Under the pieces are notes generated by a model that did no database searches, was not told the DNA's origin, and saw only the letters and a list, made by a program, of their open reading frames with translations. Made by a program: the position numbers and the translations under genes. Positions 1-12,300 of a DNA stretch of 64,000 nt are shown piece by piece. The stretch comes from Phoebastria nigripes (lineage: Eukaryota; Chordata; Aves; Procellariiformes; Diomedeidae). The DNA lies in contig JAYKAV010002739.1 in NCBI GenBank assembly GCA_035582835.1, forward strand, positions 354,630-418,629. Direction: 5' to 3'. Numbering within the stretch: position 1 is the first letter of the stretch; every line of letters starts with the position of its first letter.

Positions 1-3000
1 TCCTCATATAATATATAAAGACAGATTCATTTACTTATTTGTTACATATCCACTGCAGTCCTGGGTCAGGGCTAAAGCCTAGGATTTCTTGTCCCTCTTC
101 CCACAGCCTACCCTGGCCCACAGTTCATGTACTTGCTGTCACTAGTCAGCTATTCACAGCAAGGTCAACACTTAAAAAGATTGGTTGGCATAGGTGTGTT
201 GCTTTTTCTCTTTTTATTTGCATTACTTTGCTCAAAAAATACTACTGCAAGTGCAGTTATACCACAGAAATGCACTCTAGCTGTCATTTTTTGCTCTCCC
301 AGCCATACGTTGTAAGTGTGTGTGTTTGTGGCAAGTAGCAGAGCAAACCAAGACATCATCTGGGTATGAGTGCATCTGTGTAGGGAGGGCTGTTGGAGCA
401 ACGCTTATATCCCAGCAGCGTATTCCCAGTGTGTCCTAAGTTCAGGTCATTTTACAGTCTGAAGTCTTCCCTAGCTAGAAGGCAGGTCAGAAGAGTTTCT
501 AGCAGAGAGCAGAGGAGCAGAATATTGCACTGATAATCATAGCCTCTTGCTGAATGTTAGCTCTGTGACTTAGACAGCTATAGCTTACAGAAGCTGCCTG
601 GGTGTTTGGAATTGGCAAAGTGCTGTTCTTCCATGTACTCATGCAGGACTAAAAGTAATGAAGTTCTGTTGCAGAAGTCTGTCTAGTGCTGGCTGTGATA
701 ATTGCTGTCCCTTGAGTAGCAAAGGAAATGTAACAGGGTTGGGCACAAATAATTTTTTAAAAGCCCACTATAGAATTGGATAATTTCCTTAGAAAATGTC
801 ACTCTTATCTTTTGGCTTTAGGAGTTCTATAGAATAGGCTATACAATGAAAAGCTTCCTAAAGACTTCCACAAAGGGAGAATTAGCCAAGTGCTATTCAT
901 AGCACCGTATGTCTGTGCTGAAGAGGTAGCAAGAGTCCATTCTGCAGTGAGCTCTCCCGCTGCAGCCAGGAGTTACTAAGCCTTTCAAAGACAATAATGC
1001 TTTCAGGCTTTGTGCACCTCCTATCCCCATAAACGACCCTGTAGTTTGCTTGGGTACTTAGAAGAAAGTGTTTCAAATAGCCCATTTTCCTGAGCTACCA
1101 GAGTGCTAACAGTTTCCCTGACAACTTGGCTTTTCTCCTGCTTTTTTCCTATGCCAATTTCCCAAGAACTGGTAATTTCAGTTAATTCCCTCCTGGGAAT
1201 ATGGGAGTGAGATATTATGTTTGTTTTCCTGTGATGAATTCTGCATGAATGGTTTCGCCCTGCATGCAGGATGCAGGGAAGGGAAATTTAGAAAAAGCTT
1301 ATCAAACAAAGGCAGAAGGGAAATAAAAGGGAAGGAATAGTGAATTAAAAAGGCTTTTAAAAGATGGAGAACAATGAAAAGGATATAATTCTCTTGCTAT
1401 GAATAACTTAAATTTTTCAATTATTTACCTTATTTACAATTGTGTGAATTATGATAAAAAAAAGTATTTGAATTATTTGTTGAACTTGACAATCTTGTAG
1501 CAGGAAAAATGTTAGTGTCTGTAGCCTATAGATCAAGAACCTCTGAATCTATAGTGTAGGTTGCGTTTCAGAAGGGTTGGTGTGAAGTGGATTCTCCATT
1601 TTTAATGGAATGGATCATCTTTTCTGTTTTTCTTGTCCACAGGAGATCCATATGGCCAACTCCAATAGGAGCTTACAAAAGAGCAGGTTAACTTTAGAAT
1701 GTCTTTATCTCAGCTTAATGCCATTTAGTGTTGGGGTAATGGGAATCGTACCCTCCCAGTTGTAGCCTAAAGGCTCTATAAGGACTATTAGTTCTCCAGG
1801 GTGTGAGAGAACATGTTATGCAGTGCTGGAAACTGAAGATGCGTGTAGGTGCTATGTGTCGTGAAATTGTCCTGACAGAGTATCCCAGCTTTGCCTTGCT
1901 ATCTGGAGTGTATTCGTAGGCTAGTGTTTCTCATTCTCAAAACATATCAAGATAATTTGTCATCAGCTCTGTCAGCTGTTGAGCGTTTAAAAAGAATACA
2001 GATAGGATCAGATACAAAAATGCTGTTAGTGCGGGGTACACAATAACACTGAATTATGGCTTTAGTGGTCGGTCTTCAAAGAGTAAAGAATTGAGATTTG
2101 GTAAAACCTCCATATTTAACCACTGGACTCTGGTTTTACTGAAGAGACTTAAGATTCACCATTAGGATCTCAGTTTTCAAAATCGCTTAATAAGCAGTAT
2201 TGCTAAATCAGATGTTGCTCCAGAGTTCAAGATGAAAGTTTCTGCAAAGCAACTGTCCCCTTTAATCCTGGGTTCCCAAGAACGGCCCCATTGCACTTGC
2301 TCAACGTCACCTTGTCTTCAAAGCATTTCACTGAGGTCTTTAGCATCGAGGAAGAGTTTCAGGTGAATTGTGCCCAGTTCATCATCACCTGCTCCATCAC
2401 ACAAACCTTGTCTGCTTTAGGGTTACAGAGAGAGATTACAAATGTGTGTAAGAACAAGAGGATGGGAGGTGACCTGATCTCGGGATTCTCACTCCAGAGA
2501 AAACCTTCCTGCTTGGGAATTAAAGTATTCCCACGGTTTTAGCCAGTAGAGGGAGATGTTAAACATGCGTAAATCATATACTCTGCATGAGTTAGCTGTG
2601 CCCTTCTTGAAGGGGGGCACCAAGCCCAGCCCAGCACACATAAATGGAGGGGTTCCTATTTCCCTCCTACATGCCATGGTTGTTTTAGTATGTTTTCCAA
2701 AGCCGCTTTCTTCCAGAAGAACCTGAAAACTCGGTGCAGAAAATACTGTAAAAATTAAGTTGTTCTAAGCATACACTGAAAGAAGCAAGAGTTTATTCAT
2801 TTATCCAAGCAAATAAGTGCTCAGGCAAAATAGGTATCAGTGTATACCATCTGGAATGGCACATGAATGTTTTCAGGTGCCTGTTATATGACCTTTAAAA
2901 GCTGTTCTGATAACACTGGAATTAGTATTATGAAGTAATGATCAATAATGGTAGCAGTGAGCTGCAGGGAGTGTATGGAAGAGCTACTAAGTGTTATAAT

Positions 3001-4782
3001 ATTAGTGCTGTATAATAACATCAGAGCTAGGCTTGTGACACTCTGGCAGTCTGCTTCCCTGCACAGGTATACCACCTGGGCACATAGAAAAGCAAAGGCT
3101 TTATTATAGTTTATTATGGTTTTTTATTGTAGGTAAATGTCATTAGCCATTGCAAAAGGGGAAAGGGAAGTGAGAGAACAGTGGAAAAACACTGCAGGCC
3201 TGATAGTTCTTGTCTGTCTTTATAGTGGGATCGAGCTGAGGCAACATGGAAGGGGAGTTGACACGGATGGCAGCTACTTTCCTCTCAGATGTCTGTGTAT
3301 ATGGGGACACAAGGATGTTATTTAACATACACTGTTTGTCAAAGAAGGAGCTACTCTCCATCATGACACTTCTTGGGAAATCTCGTATTTCTCCTTGTGT
3401 TGAGCAACAGGATTCCAGGTCAGAGGGATGAGTTGGGTATTTGAGCTGATACAGTCACAGACTACACCTCTCTTCTCTATGCTAAACAAGATTTCTTTGA
3501 GGTGGGCGGGCAGGGTTGCTTCAGTGCATGTTATCTGCACTGAAGTTCACTTTTTGCCACAAAATGAATTTGGCAGGTTGGGAGGCCATCAAACCTCCAT
3601 GGGAATTGCTGCGTTCACTTCAAACATGGCTCATGTAATGGCTGATTAATTAAACTCCCTTTGCTTTGTTTATAGCAAGATTAGATTATTTTTATATTAA
3701 CAGACTGTAGACCCAAGTATCTTTTATCTCTTTTACTGCTACTCATAGAGCTTCTTTGGGGCCACACTTTGAAACATAGATACTATTCAGTTGCAAATGT
3801 ATGTTTGAGTTTGGTATGTCCTATAGTTCCGTTCTTGGGCAGCATCTCATAACCATCTTAACCAAAGGAAAAAAAAAAAAAAAATTGAAAAAGGTCAGAT
3901 ACTGCCTCAGGCTTAGCTTTAACAACCCCCTCCTATTGATGTGCCTGAATAAAGGCTGCAGGATATGACCTTGATATCTTCTACTTTAAATGTCTGTATT
4001 GAATGTATGAAGTGTTCTTTGTGTATAATTTTTTTCCTCCTTGCTGTTTTAGAGGCTTTGCTTTTGTTCTTCAGATTACTTTGGATGCTGATTTAGTACT
4101 GTAACATTCTCGTGGCAGGAAATGTCTGTATATGGAAATCTTGCAGCTAGACTTCAGTAATTCCCACACAGACTGTCAGTCCTATGCAGTGACTATGTAT
4201 ACTCTGTCCTCATGTTGGCAAGAGAATTCAATTGTGTTCCTACAATGGGATAGGATTTAAAGCTTTTAGTTGCTTTTGTTTCTTGTGGAAACGATGGCTT
4301 GTGGCCATTTGAGTGGAGAGTGACATGGCCTCTTACACAGGACTTTTACCCATGTTAGGGAACTGATCAAGCTTGATTTTAAACCAAAATTCCAACCTGA
4401 CACAAAAGAGGCTCTAGGGCCTGATCTTTTTCCACTCCCTTCCCCCTCAGCAGCTCAAACTCTAATGTACACTTACAGAAATTAAAGGACTTGGTGAACA
4501 CTGAGTAAAATGTCAGCGCAGCCAGACAGATATAATTGCTTTCTGACTATCTCCCTGCCTCCCTGTCAGACAATGACCAAATATCCATGCAAGCCAACCT
4601 CTTAATATCATGACAGCACAATTCCAATGGGGATTATTGCTTCTAGTATTTATTATAAAATTCCAGGTTAATAAGAGGTGAAGGTACTTGGGACAACTAG
4701 AGTTTAGACCTTTCCGAGAGGGTAATAGTCAACACTGTCTCACATCGCCCATGATTTGATTTAAAGGAAAGCTATAAAGTTA
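1..4782. other. A+T-rich non-coding stretch
   Basis: No supported gene. Open frames are all under about 100 codons, lack plausible splice pairs and show no family I recognise. The stretch has an A-run near 3869-3884. A short segment at about 3942-3975 resembles the end of an old sauropsid palindromic repeat (a weak match from memory). Confidence 0.7.
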
Positions 4783-4800
4783 AGTGAATGATCATTCACT
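4783..4800. repeat. 18-bp perfect palindrome at CR1 5' edge
   Basis: AGTGAATGATCATTCACT reads the same on both strands. It lies directly before the first bases that can be aligned to CR1 coding sequence. It could form a short cruciform, could be target-site sequence, or could be a product of the insertion; the sequence alone does not decide between these. Confidence 0.75.
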
Positions 4801-5791
4801 AGAGAAGCTGGCGGCTCATAGCCTAGACAGGTGTACTCTGCGCTGGGTTAAAAACTGGCTGGGCGGCCGGGCCCAGAGAGTTGTGGTGAATGGAGCGAAG
4901 TCCACTTGGCGGCCGGTTACGAGCAGTGTCCCCCAGGGCTCCATTTTGGGGCCGGTCTTGTTCAATATCTTTATCAACGATCTGGACGAGGGGATTGAGT
5001 GCTCCCTCAGTAAGTTTGCAGACGACACCAAGTTGGGCGGCAGTGTCGATCTGCTCGAGGGTAGGAAGGCTCTGCAGAGGGACCTGGACAGGCTGGATCG
5101 ATGGGCCGAGGCCAACTGCATGAGGTTCAACAAGGCCAAGTGCCGGGTCCTGCACTTTGGCCACAACAACCCCATGCAACACTACAGGCTGGGGGAAGAG
5201 TGGCTGGAAAGCTGCCTGTCGGAAAAGGACCTGGGGGTGCTGGTAGACAGCCGGCTGAATATGAGCTGGCAGTGTGCCCAGGTGGCCAAGAAGGCCAATG
5301 GCATCCTGGCCTGTATCACAAATAGTGTGGCCAGCAGGAGTAGGGAGGTGATTGTCCCCCTGTGCTTGGCACTGGTGAGGCCCCACCTTGAATACTGTGT
5401 TCAGTTTTGGGCCCCTCACTACAAGAAGGACATTGAGGTGCTGGAGCGTGTCCAGAGGAGGGCAACGAAACTGGTGAAGGGTCTGGAGAACAAGTCTTAC
5501 GAGGAGAGGCTGAGGGAACTGGGACTGTTTAGTCTGGAGAAGAGGAGGCTGAGGGGAGACCTTATTGCTCTCTACAACTACCTGAAAGGAGGTTGCAGCG
5601 AGGTGGGTGTTGGTCTCTTCTGCCAAGCAACTAGCGATAGGATGAGAGGAAATGGCCTCAAGTTGCGCCAGGGGAGGTTTAGATTGGACATTAGGAAAAA
5701 TTCTTTACTGAAAGAGTGGTTAAGCATTGGAACAGGCTGCCCAGGGAAGTGGTGGAGTCACCATCCCTGGAGGTATTTAAAAGACGTGTAG
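4784..5791 (+). pseudogene. CR1 ORF2 fragment: reverse transcriptase, C-terminal half
   Basis: An open frame of about 335 codons encodes the back half of a CR1 reverse transcriptase, which would copy the element's RNA into the genome. The first six or so codons, opened by a GTG rather than an ATG, come from the flanking palindrome, so there is no native start. The motif [12 protein letters not shown] lies at residues 50-61 and the catalytic FADD at 78-81. The usual CR1 tail region, rich in [12 protein letters not shown] basic residues, follows at about 248-260. The endonuclease domain, ORF1 and the N-terminal RT blocks are absent. Near 5700 the sequence has AAAAATTCTTT where the copy at 26.59 kb has one more T. 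This one-base loss shifts the frame, so the last 30 or so residues are non-native and end early at 5789-5791. It is a dead fragment, but the lack of other stops suggests recent insertion. Confidence 0.9.
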
Positions 5792-5901
5792 ATGAGGCAC
5801 TTAGGGACATGGTTTAGTGGGGCTTGGTGGTGTTGGGTTGACGGTTGGACTTGATGACCTAGAGGTCTTTTCCAACCTTAATGATTCTATGATTCTATGA
5901 T
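4797..5901 (+). mobile_element. 5'-truncated CR1 retrotransposon, relatively young
   Basis: This is the 3' part of a CR1 non-LTR retrotransposon, which moves by target-primed reverse transcription from its 3' end and is therefore usually truncated at the 5' end, as here. It begins inside the reverse-transcriptase domain and runs through the C-terminal part of ORF2 and a short 3' UTR. It ends in tandem ATTCTATG-type units at about 5881-5900, the hallmark CR1 tail. Its G+C content is clearly higher than the flanks. The last 310 bases match the copy at 26,466-26,799 closely in the same order, and the copy at 17,303-17,495 in reverse. No target-site duplication is obvious, which is normal for CR1. 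Confidence 0.95.
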
Positions 5902-6989
5902 CATCTTTTTGGCTATGACATATTAGACCGTCACTGCAATCAGTTCGCTACTTTACTTTATTTGTGAAGTTCAAGCTTATCCTGACATCATTATATTTCC
6001 AGCCCAATCTGCCCTCATTCTTTATATCCTTCATCCACTGCTTACTACTCTTTGCAGGCCTTTTTGCTAACTGCTGTCTTTGGTCATATTTGCCCTGTGG
6101 AGTCAATGGAAAGACTCTTATTAACATCAGTGAAACTGGACCAGACCCTTTCCATTTTTCTTCTCATATCTAAATTTTTTTCCTCATGCTATATGTCTGT
6201 GAGGAACACTGCTAGTTCTCATGCCCAAGTGGCACTTCTGTCTTTTTTCAAATTTCACTTGAAAATTATTTCAAAGTTTTTAGGTTTTTATTCAGAAAAA
6301 CTGCCTATAATTATCTCATCAGCTACAGGTGCTAGCAATGCAATGCAAAGAAATTTTTTTCTGCTTTTATTGTGTTTGATGGTTAGGTGTGTTTGTTTAT
6401 TAGATTCTTGGAACAGTGACCACATCTGTTCTTATGACTCATGTAAAACTTATGATAATCTATAAATAATGTATCTGAAAAAACAACTCTGAAATCAGCA
6501 GAGCATTTTCTTTGTTTACTGCTTAAGTCCTAAGATAACAGCACTCAGTATGTGGAAGGACATCATTGTGCTAAACTGCGGAGTTACCTGATTTAAAACA
6601 AACCAAAACAATCTATCATGTACTTTGACCACCTTGCCTGTATTTTCACCTTTAATCTTTCTTTGTTAGGAGTACTGCTTGCACAGATCCAGTTTTAGAT
6701 ACGCTTGTCATATTGGCCTTAACAATGGCATCTAGATACAGAGAAACTATTCTACATAATCTTAAAAGATTATAAATGCATTGAAGAGATAGTCCTCTCT
6801 TTCCCAGAATTGTATCGTTTGGAGTCTTGGCAACTAATGGAACCTGGATATGAATTAGCTAGAAAATAGCCCCAATATACAGCATATATTAACAAAGAAA
6901 ACAACCCTCTCAACCTCAATTCTTAATGTTTCCAAAACGGCCTGATGCAAAATTATCCCATTTCTTCTGGCCATGTGTAATGCCTATTG
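5902..6989. other. Non-coding stretch after the CR1
   Basis: A+T-rich sequence with no supported gene. A 137-codon frame at 6052-6465 shows no recognisable domain and no splice context. The stretch contains the palindromic repeat fragment listed separately at about 6096. Confidence 0.65.
6096..6153. repeat. Old palindromic repeat fragment
   Basis: GTGGAGTCAATGGAAAGACT is followed by a partly complementary right half (ACATCAGTGAAACTGGACCA). This is the layout of the ancient, widely dispersed palindromic repeats of bird, turtle and crocodile genomes, whose core is a GAAGTCAATGG-like motif. The family match is from memory. Confidence 0.5.
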
Positions 6990-7132
6990 CTTACAGCTGT
7001 GGACTGTTTCATTGTCCCCCATTGTAAGGTGGTAAAACTGGGGGCAAGTGACCTCCCCTCTGCAGGTTATTAGCAGGACCAGGAGCAGAATTTGGGTCTG
7101 TGTGCTTTTCCCACTCTGACACTTCCATCCCT
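6990..7132 (+). mobile_element. MIR-like ancient SINE fragment
   Basis: The order of motifs follows the conserved MIR core and 3' region. First comes a CATTGTCCCC block with a following GTAAAACTGGGGGCAAGTGAC. Then comes a GGTTATTAGCAGGACCAGGAGCAGAATTT-like stretch (7064-7092), and last GGGTCTGTGTGCTTTTCCCACTCTGAC-like sequence. MIR elements are extinct tRNA-derived SINEs shared across amniotes. The copy is strongly diverged and has lost its tRNA-like head, so it is transcriptionally dead. Confidence 0.75.
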
Positions 7133-7267
7133 TAGAACAGATGCAGATATTATTCATAAAAGTTGCTGAATATTTATTTTTGAGAGTAATTTGGGAGACT
7201 GCATTTGAGTTGGTCGTAGAAAAACTATTTAGCAACTGGGAATCATTTTCATTTTTTTTCATAAGTT

Positions 7268-7436
7268 GTCAGGGCGTTGAGGGCACTAATGGCCATGCCC
7301 AGCCTCCCCAGGGGGCTCCCCCTACCCTGCCCATGGCCCAGGACCCAGTGACGCTGCAGCAGGGCAGGTCTCCAGCTCCCCACAGCCCTTCCCTGCCTGG
7401 CCATGGGCCTTGCGGCACCTTGACACAAGTCATGGG
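7268..7436. other. G+C-rich segment of unknown origin
   Basis: This stretch of about 170 bases is rich in C and G (CCCAGCCTCCCCAGGGGGCT, CTGCCCATGGCCCAGGACCC), with sharp A+T-rich borders on both sides. It lies inside an open frame at 7141-7605 that would give a Pro/Gly/Ala/Gln-rich peptide with no recognised domain. The composition and edges suggest an inserted repeat fragment or processed-transcript relic. I cannot name the family. Confidence 0.4.
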
Positions 7437-10400
7437 AGTTGATGCATTTTCAGGTCTGCTTCAGCATGACAATTCCTCTTCTCCAGTAGTGGTCAGTATG
7501 AGATGCTGTATGGGAAGGCACAGCATGCCTTTAATTAGTATGTGTGAGATAATCTGTTCCTCAAAGGAGCCTCCTCCTTGTTGCAATGCAATCTCTAAAT
7601 ACTAAGCCTGGGAGCATGTATTTAGTTGTCCTTCCCCTTTGGAAAAATGGTTACTGTAACTCTGCTTTATAAACGTGTACACCCTGGTAGAGTCTTGCCT
7701 AATTTGTAGCTTCAGTGACACCGACTGTTGGGTTTGGCTGAAATTCTTATATTCTATATAGCAACATTCTTATCAGCTCTGAATTCATCATCTTGCAGTT
7801 TGCTTCAACATTTTCTTGTTCTTTAGTTATGAGGTAATGGAAGTTTCCGCTTTGCCTATTTTTTTTTTTTTTTAAACCAACATTTTATGTACTTGTATCA
7901 CCTTGCCCCATTCATCTTTTCTCTAAAATCAACTCTAACAAGGTAGCCAAGATCCTGACTAACTCAGATCTGGGAAACCAGGCAGTAAGATGTGAAAGCC
8001 TAGGTCTAGCAAGGCAGGTGCCCAGTTCCTCTGTGGTAGTGGAATTACATACTGAAATATCTCATATGAAGCCTGGCATTGAGCAAGCCCTTTAAACGTC
8101 TTTAGCCCCTAAAGTCAGGCGTAATACTCAGTGCTCCTGATCCTGTGCCTCAGCAGGAAGCCTGTGGGCTCCATCAGTCTGGGTTGCACTGTCATCTGGG
8201 ACCTCTTGATACAGAGTGGCTGCTTTACTGCAGTTTAACTAGTTGCCAGCTGTTTGTTGAGCTGCAGTAACCTGCACCTAAGTCATGCACTTGTCCAAAT
8301 TTCAAAGAAATCATATTGGCTTAGACCTGTGACAAACAGATGTTAGCAGTGTAATGTCCTTGCTTTCTTAAATAAGCATGTAAATGGCCTAGGGTTAACA
8401 TTTCCTGGCATTTGTTTTAGTGCATTTAAAAACAGTGAGCTTGACTTTTCTTTCCATGCACATTGTGGAGTCATGAACATGCTGTCAAGGGATGTGGGAG
8501 ATGCCAAAATGCCAGTCTACTGGGTGCTAGCAAAGGGAGCTTGAGGGGATGGATGAAGACGATTCTTCAGGGAAGAGCTGGGCCTGGTAAAGTTAAAACT
8601 CCTCACTGGTAGTTTCAGATGTGCTGTTACACACAGGCAATAATAATGCCTTCCATTGATCTGGTTCCCCTCTATTATTGTATACAAAAGTAAACAAGAA
8701 TTACACACCACACCTTCCTATTCTTGCAGCTGGAGCTATTCTTCTGATATCTTTGATGTTAGCTCACTTTTCTATTCTTTAGATCTTTGTTTTCCAGTTT
8801 CCTTTTTCAGTCCTCTCTGCTTGTTTTTTTCGTTCTTTGCCCCTTTTTATTTCTGTTTCCTTGGGCCAGACACTCCAAGAGCTCAAGATAAACATTTGAG
8901 AGGATTGCTATCTGGGCAAGGCAAACCTTTTGTGGCCAGGAAAAACATTTCAGCTGTGTGAAACTATTGTGGCTGAAACCGTAGAACTAGCAGGTGACAT
9001 TGCAGTGAAGAAACCACACGGATATTCTCCACAAATACTAAATACCAGGAAATGTAAATGAGTTATTTTTGTTGCAAGGTTAACTCAGATTCCTGCTTAT
9101 GTGGCACCTCTGCTCTGCACTGATGGGCTAGAGATACTTTTCAACAGCTCCGGGACTTTGGACTGCCTTGCGTGGTCGTTCTGCGGTTCCTGTGTGTTAC
9201 CCTAAGCTTTCTTGGCAATGCAATCCCTGCCATTTTGTACTTGGTTTCCCTTTCTAAGTTGTTAGCTCAAGGGTGTTTCACACCTATCGAAGCCCTGGAG
9301 GTGCCTCTGCTCAGCAAAGCACCCAGTCTCATTCCCAGGGTAACAAGCCACTGCCATTATAACCTCTGCTGTGTTGGGTAGCCTTTACCTCCTCCTCCTT
9401 CCTGTATTGAAGGTTGTATTGATCTCAGCAGCTGAAACAAGTCCCCTTTCTGAGTTGAACCCATGCCTTGACACTGACTGAAAGGAAGCCCACAGCCAGA
9501 AATCAAATATGTGCCATGCTGGAAGTAGTTCATTTCAGTGAACCTGTGGTCTACGACCACCTCTACTTGTGCCCATAAAGTTCAGGCAAGTTCTCCAACA
9601 ATAGTTTTCAGATAAATTCAGCTCAGTGCAGCTGTATCAAGAATGACAGGATGTAAGCCACTTCCCTGCAGTTGGATAGGGTGTGGATGTGGCTGCTTTC
9701 ACTTGCCTGAGGCCAACTGGAGTGATCTGTGGAGTGAAAACAAAGGAACTGCTTTTATATCCTTATCTATTCTTATGAAAAGACCAGCTTCTGTTAGCTG
9801 TGTGCCTCAGTATTATTCCATGGCTTCTATCTGTCTGCTTGCTTAAATAGGCCCATCAGTATCTTCTCCCTGAAAAGCTCCCACCCATGAAATATTTAGA
9901 AGTCCAAATTGCTGAAACATGTTCTCTGTTCAAAAGAAGTCTGTGATACAAATAGGTTTGTTGTCATATGACAGTATAATCTTACCAAACAGTGCACTGA
10001 CAGGATATAATAAGGATGTGTACATGTCTGTTCACATAAGGACTCCTCTTACTATCTTTTTTTATTAAGGAAGAAGTGTGATCAAAATTAAACCCACTTT
10101 TCAGTTCAGAATAATCCTGATGAACGAGTATTTACTGATCATCCCTTCTCGAAAAATATTTTTCTTTTTCAGTCAACTTTGAAATAAAATACAAACAGTG
10201 AGTTTACTCATCAGAGTAAAAATGAAAGCACGTTTTGAAGGCATCAGGATTTACTACTGGCAAAATCAGTGGTGAAAATAATTCACCTGGTCTATGATGA
10301 CCAACACCTCTGAGTTTCTTTAGGTGGAAAGAGCAGAAGGAAATGAGAACCAGATAGCCTAATGATAGCTTCTGTGTCTCTGGAGGAGGTGCTACCCAGT

Positions 10401-12190
10401 TTACTGTGACTTTAAGGTTCAGAACGGTTGCCCATTGTGGCCACCGTTCATCACAGCATAGCTATGTTTCATCTTGTACAGCTTATTCTAGCACACCTCA
10501 GCAAAACAAGCTCTAGATGCAAAACTGAACTTCTGCCACTGACGTCTGAACAGAGTATGGCTACTCCAGGAGGGATTAATTGTGATTACACCATACATTG
10601 TCTTAGATCGTTCCTCCTCTGTTATGCCACTGCCTTGCAGTCAGTTCTGCATCGGTGCCCTGCTACTTTCAAAGGAGGAGGTGGTGGCAGTGGTGGTGTA
10701 CCTGAAGCACTGCTGCCGTCATCTCAGCCCTGCCTGTTCTGTCCTGCTGCCTTACTGTGCAGGGTGGATAGTGAACCTGGATAAGAGCTTTTTGGCTCAT
10801 GCTTTGTGCTCTGCTGTGCCTCCCCTTTAGAGGAACTGGTGTGGTAAATGAGGACTGTGAGACCTGTACATACCACTTCCTGTTATACAATGCAGAAGTA
10901 TTAGCCTAAAAGTGGTTGTTGGTATTATTTTCCCATGCCAAAGTCAAAGGTATTGTGCTGTAAAGCACTTTCCTGGTGGGGCTATTTCAGTTACAGTTGT
11001 TCCATAACTACAAAACCTTTAGGTTGACCCTACAGGGCCTGGTATGTGAACATGATTTTCGGAGCAAGCAAACTCCGGAGAGGAAAATGTAAGAAATAAC
11101 ACATGGTTTCCAGAATACTTTCCTGTCAGATGTTTTCATTAATGAATTAAGCCTTAGGATTTGAATTTCAGCCCCAGTTTACAACTTGAACCCTATGATT
11201 ACTGAACTGATTTTTTATTTTCCCCCACTTTGTTTTGAAAATGTCAGTTACGGGGTAGGCAGCGTATGAGGTATTTAAAAGGAAATCTGCTAGGTTTCCA
11301 GAATGCAGAGTGTAAGGTCTCTAAGTATCAGGCTTGAAGGGTCTGGTTGGATATTGATATCGTGAATCACTGATGGAAATTCAGCCAAAGAATTTGAATA
11401 ATGTGCTCAGAATCACAGAGCATATTTGTAACGGTCAGTGATAAAGGCCATGTCTCTTAAGTGTCAATCCTATGCTTTGACCATGGCATCATCCCTTCTC
11501 CATTCGAGTGATTAAATCATAAAACATTACAGCATACAGAATCCAGGCTTATTTTAAATCCTCCATAGATAATTTCTTTTTTTGTGGTGTGGCTTAGATA
11601 CCTTTTAGGATCCAGTGAATTGCTTTATTCCCTAAAAAAGCATTTAAAACCATGAAGCAAACCAAAATCAGATCTGAATGACTTTTAACAGAGACAGTGA
11701 AGAGGAGAGGCATCGCAGTATGGGGGCTGGCCCTTCAAAGACTGTGGGCATATGTATTCGTTTGGCTGGGAGTTTGGAAAATACCAGTGTGGTGAGGGTG
11801 AGGACAGTTTGTAAAAGCCTGTGTGATTTTATTCTTGGCTTTTATGTTTTCACTGTCAATGAAAATACAGCATGTGATTCAGTTTCTCTGAACTGAGTGA
11901 AAAGGCCACAGGTGCCAAATTTGAGGGTGCTTTTTATTGCCACCTTAGATCCAGAAGCACTATGGAGGTTGTATAGGTTCTAGGGTGGGAACAGCAGTGC
12001 CTCTGACACAGGGGAGCTCCACCCCATCTGCTTGCCAGGAAGACTTGACAGCGGCTGTCTACAGAAAGGAAAGTTCCAGGCATGGGCAAATGGGTCTGAG
12101 CAGATCTGCTGGACTGAAACTTCTCTGTAGCACAGGAAATGTCTGGTTTCATCCTCTTTTTTCTTATGCCCTGTGCTAAACACCAAATCT
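7437..12190. other. Non-coding stretch
   Basis: No supported gene. The stretch includes a T-run at about 7860-7874. All frames are short and of low-complexity or random composition, including 118 codons at 10428-10784 with a short Gly-rich run. Confidence 0.65.
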
Positions 12191-12300
12191 GTGAGTGCTT
12201 ATGCATGTACTTAACTTTACTACTGTAAATAATTCCATTCAACTCAATAGGGTTATTCATAGTCAAGCTGAGCATGTGTGTTCAATGTTTGCAGGATCAG
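12191..12300. repeat. Old sauropsid palindromic repeat (MITE-like)
   Basis: The left arm GTGCTTATGCATGTACTTAA is followed by a centre near ATTCCATTCAACTCAATAGG, then a right arm with GAGCATGTGTGTTCAATGTT and the terminal GCAGGATCAG. The two halves are imperfect inverted copies around the ATTGA(A/C)TCAAT-like centre. This matches, from memory, the consensus layout of an ancient palindromic element common in turtles, crocodiles and birds. It is non-autonomous and non-coding. Confidence 0.65.

Noticed and set aside
4823..5626. A 267-codon open frame on the minus strand across the CR1
   Set aside because: It is the shadow of the plus-strand reverse-transcriptase frame. The plus strand carries the conserved RT motifs and the minus frame has none.
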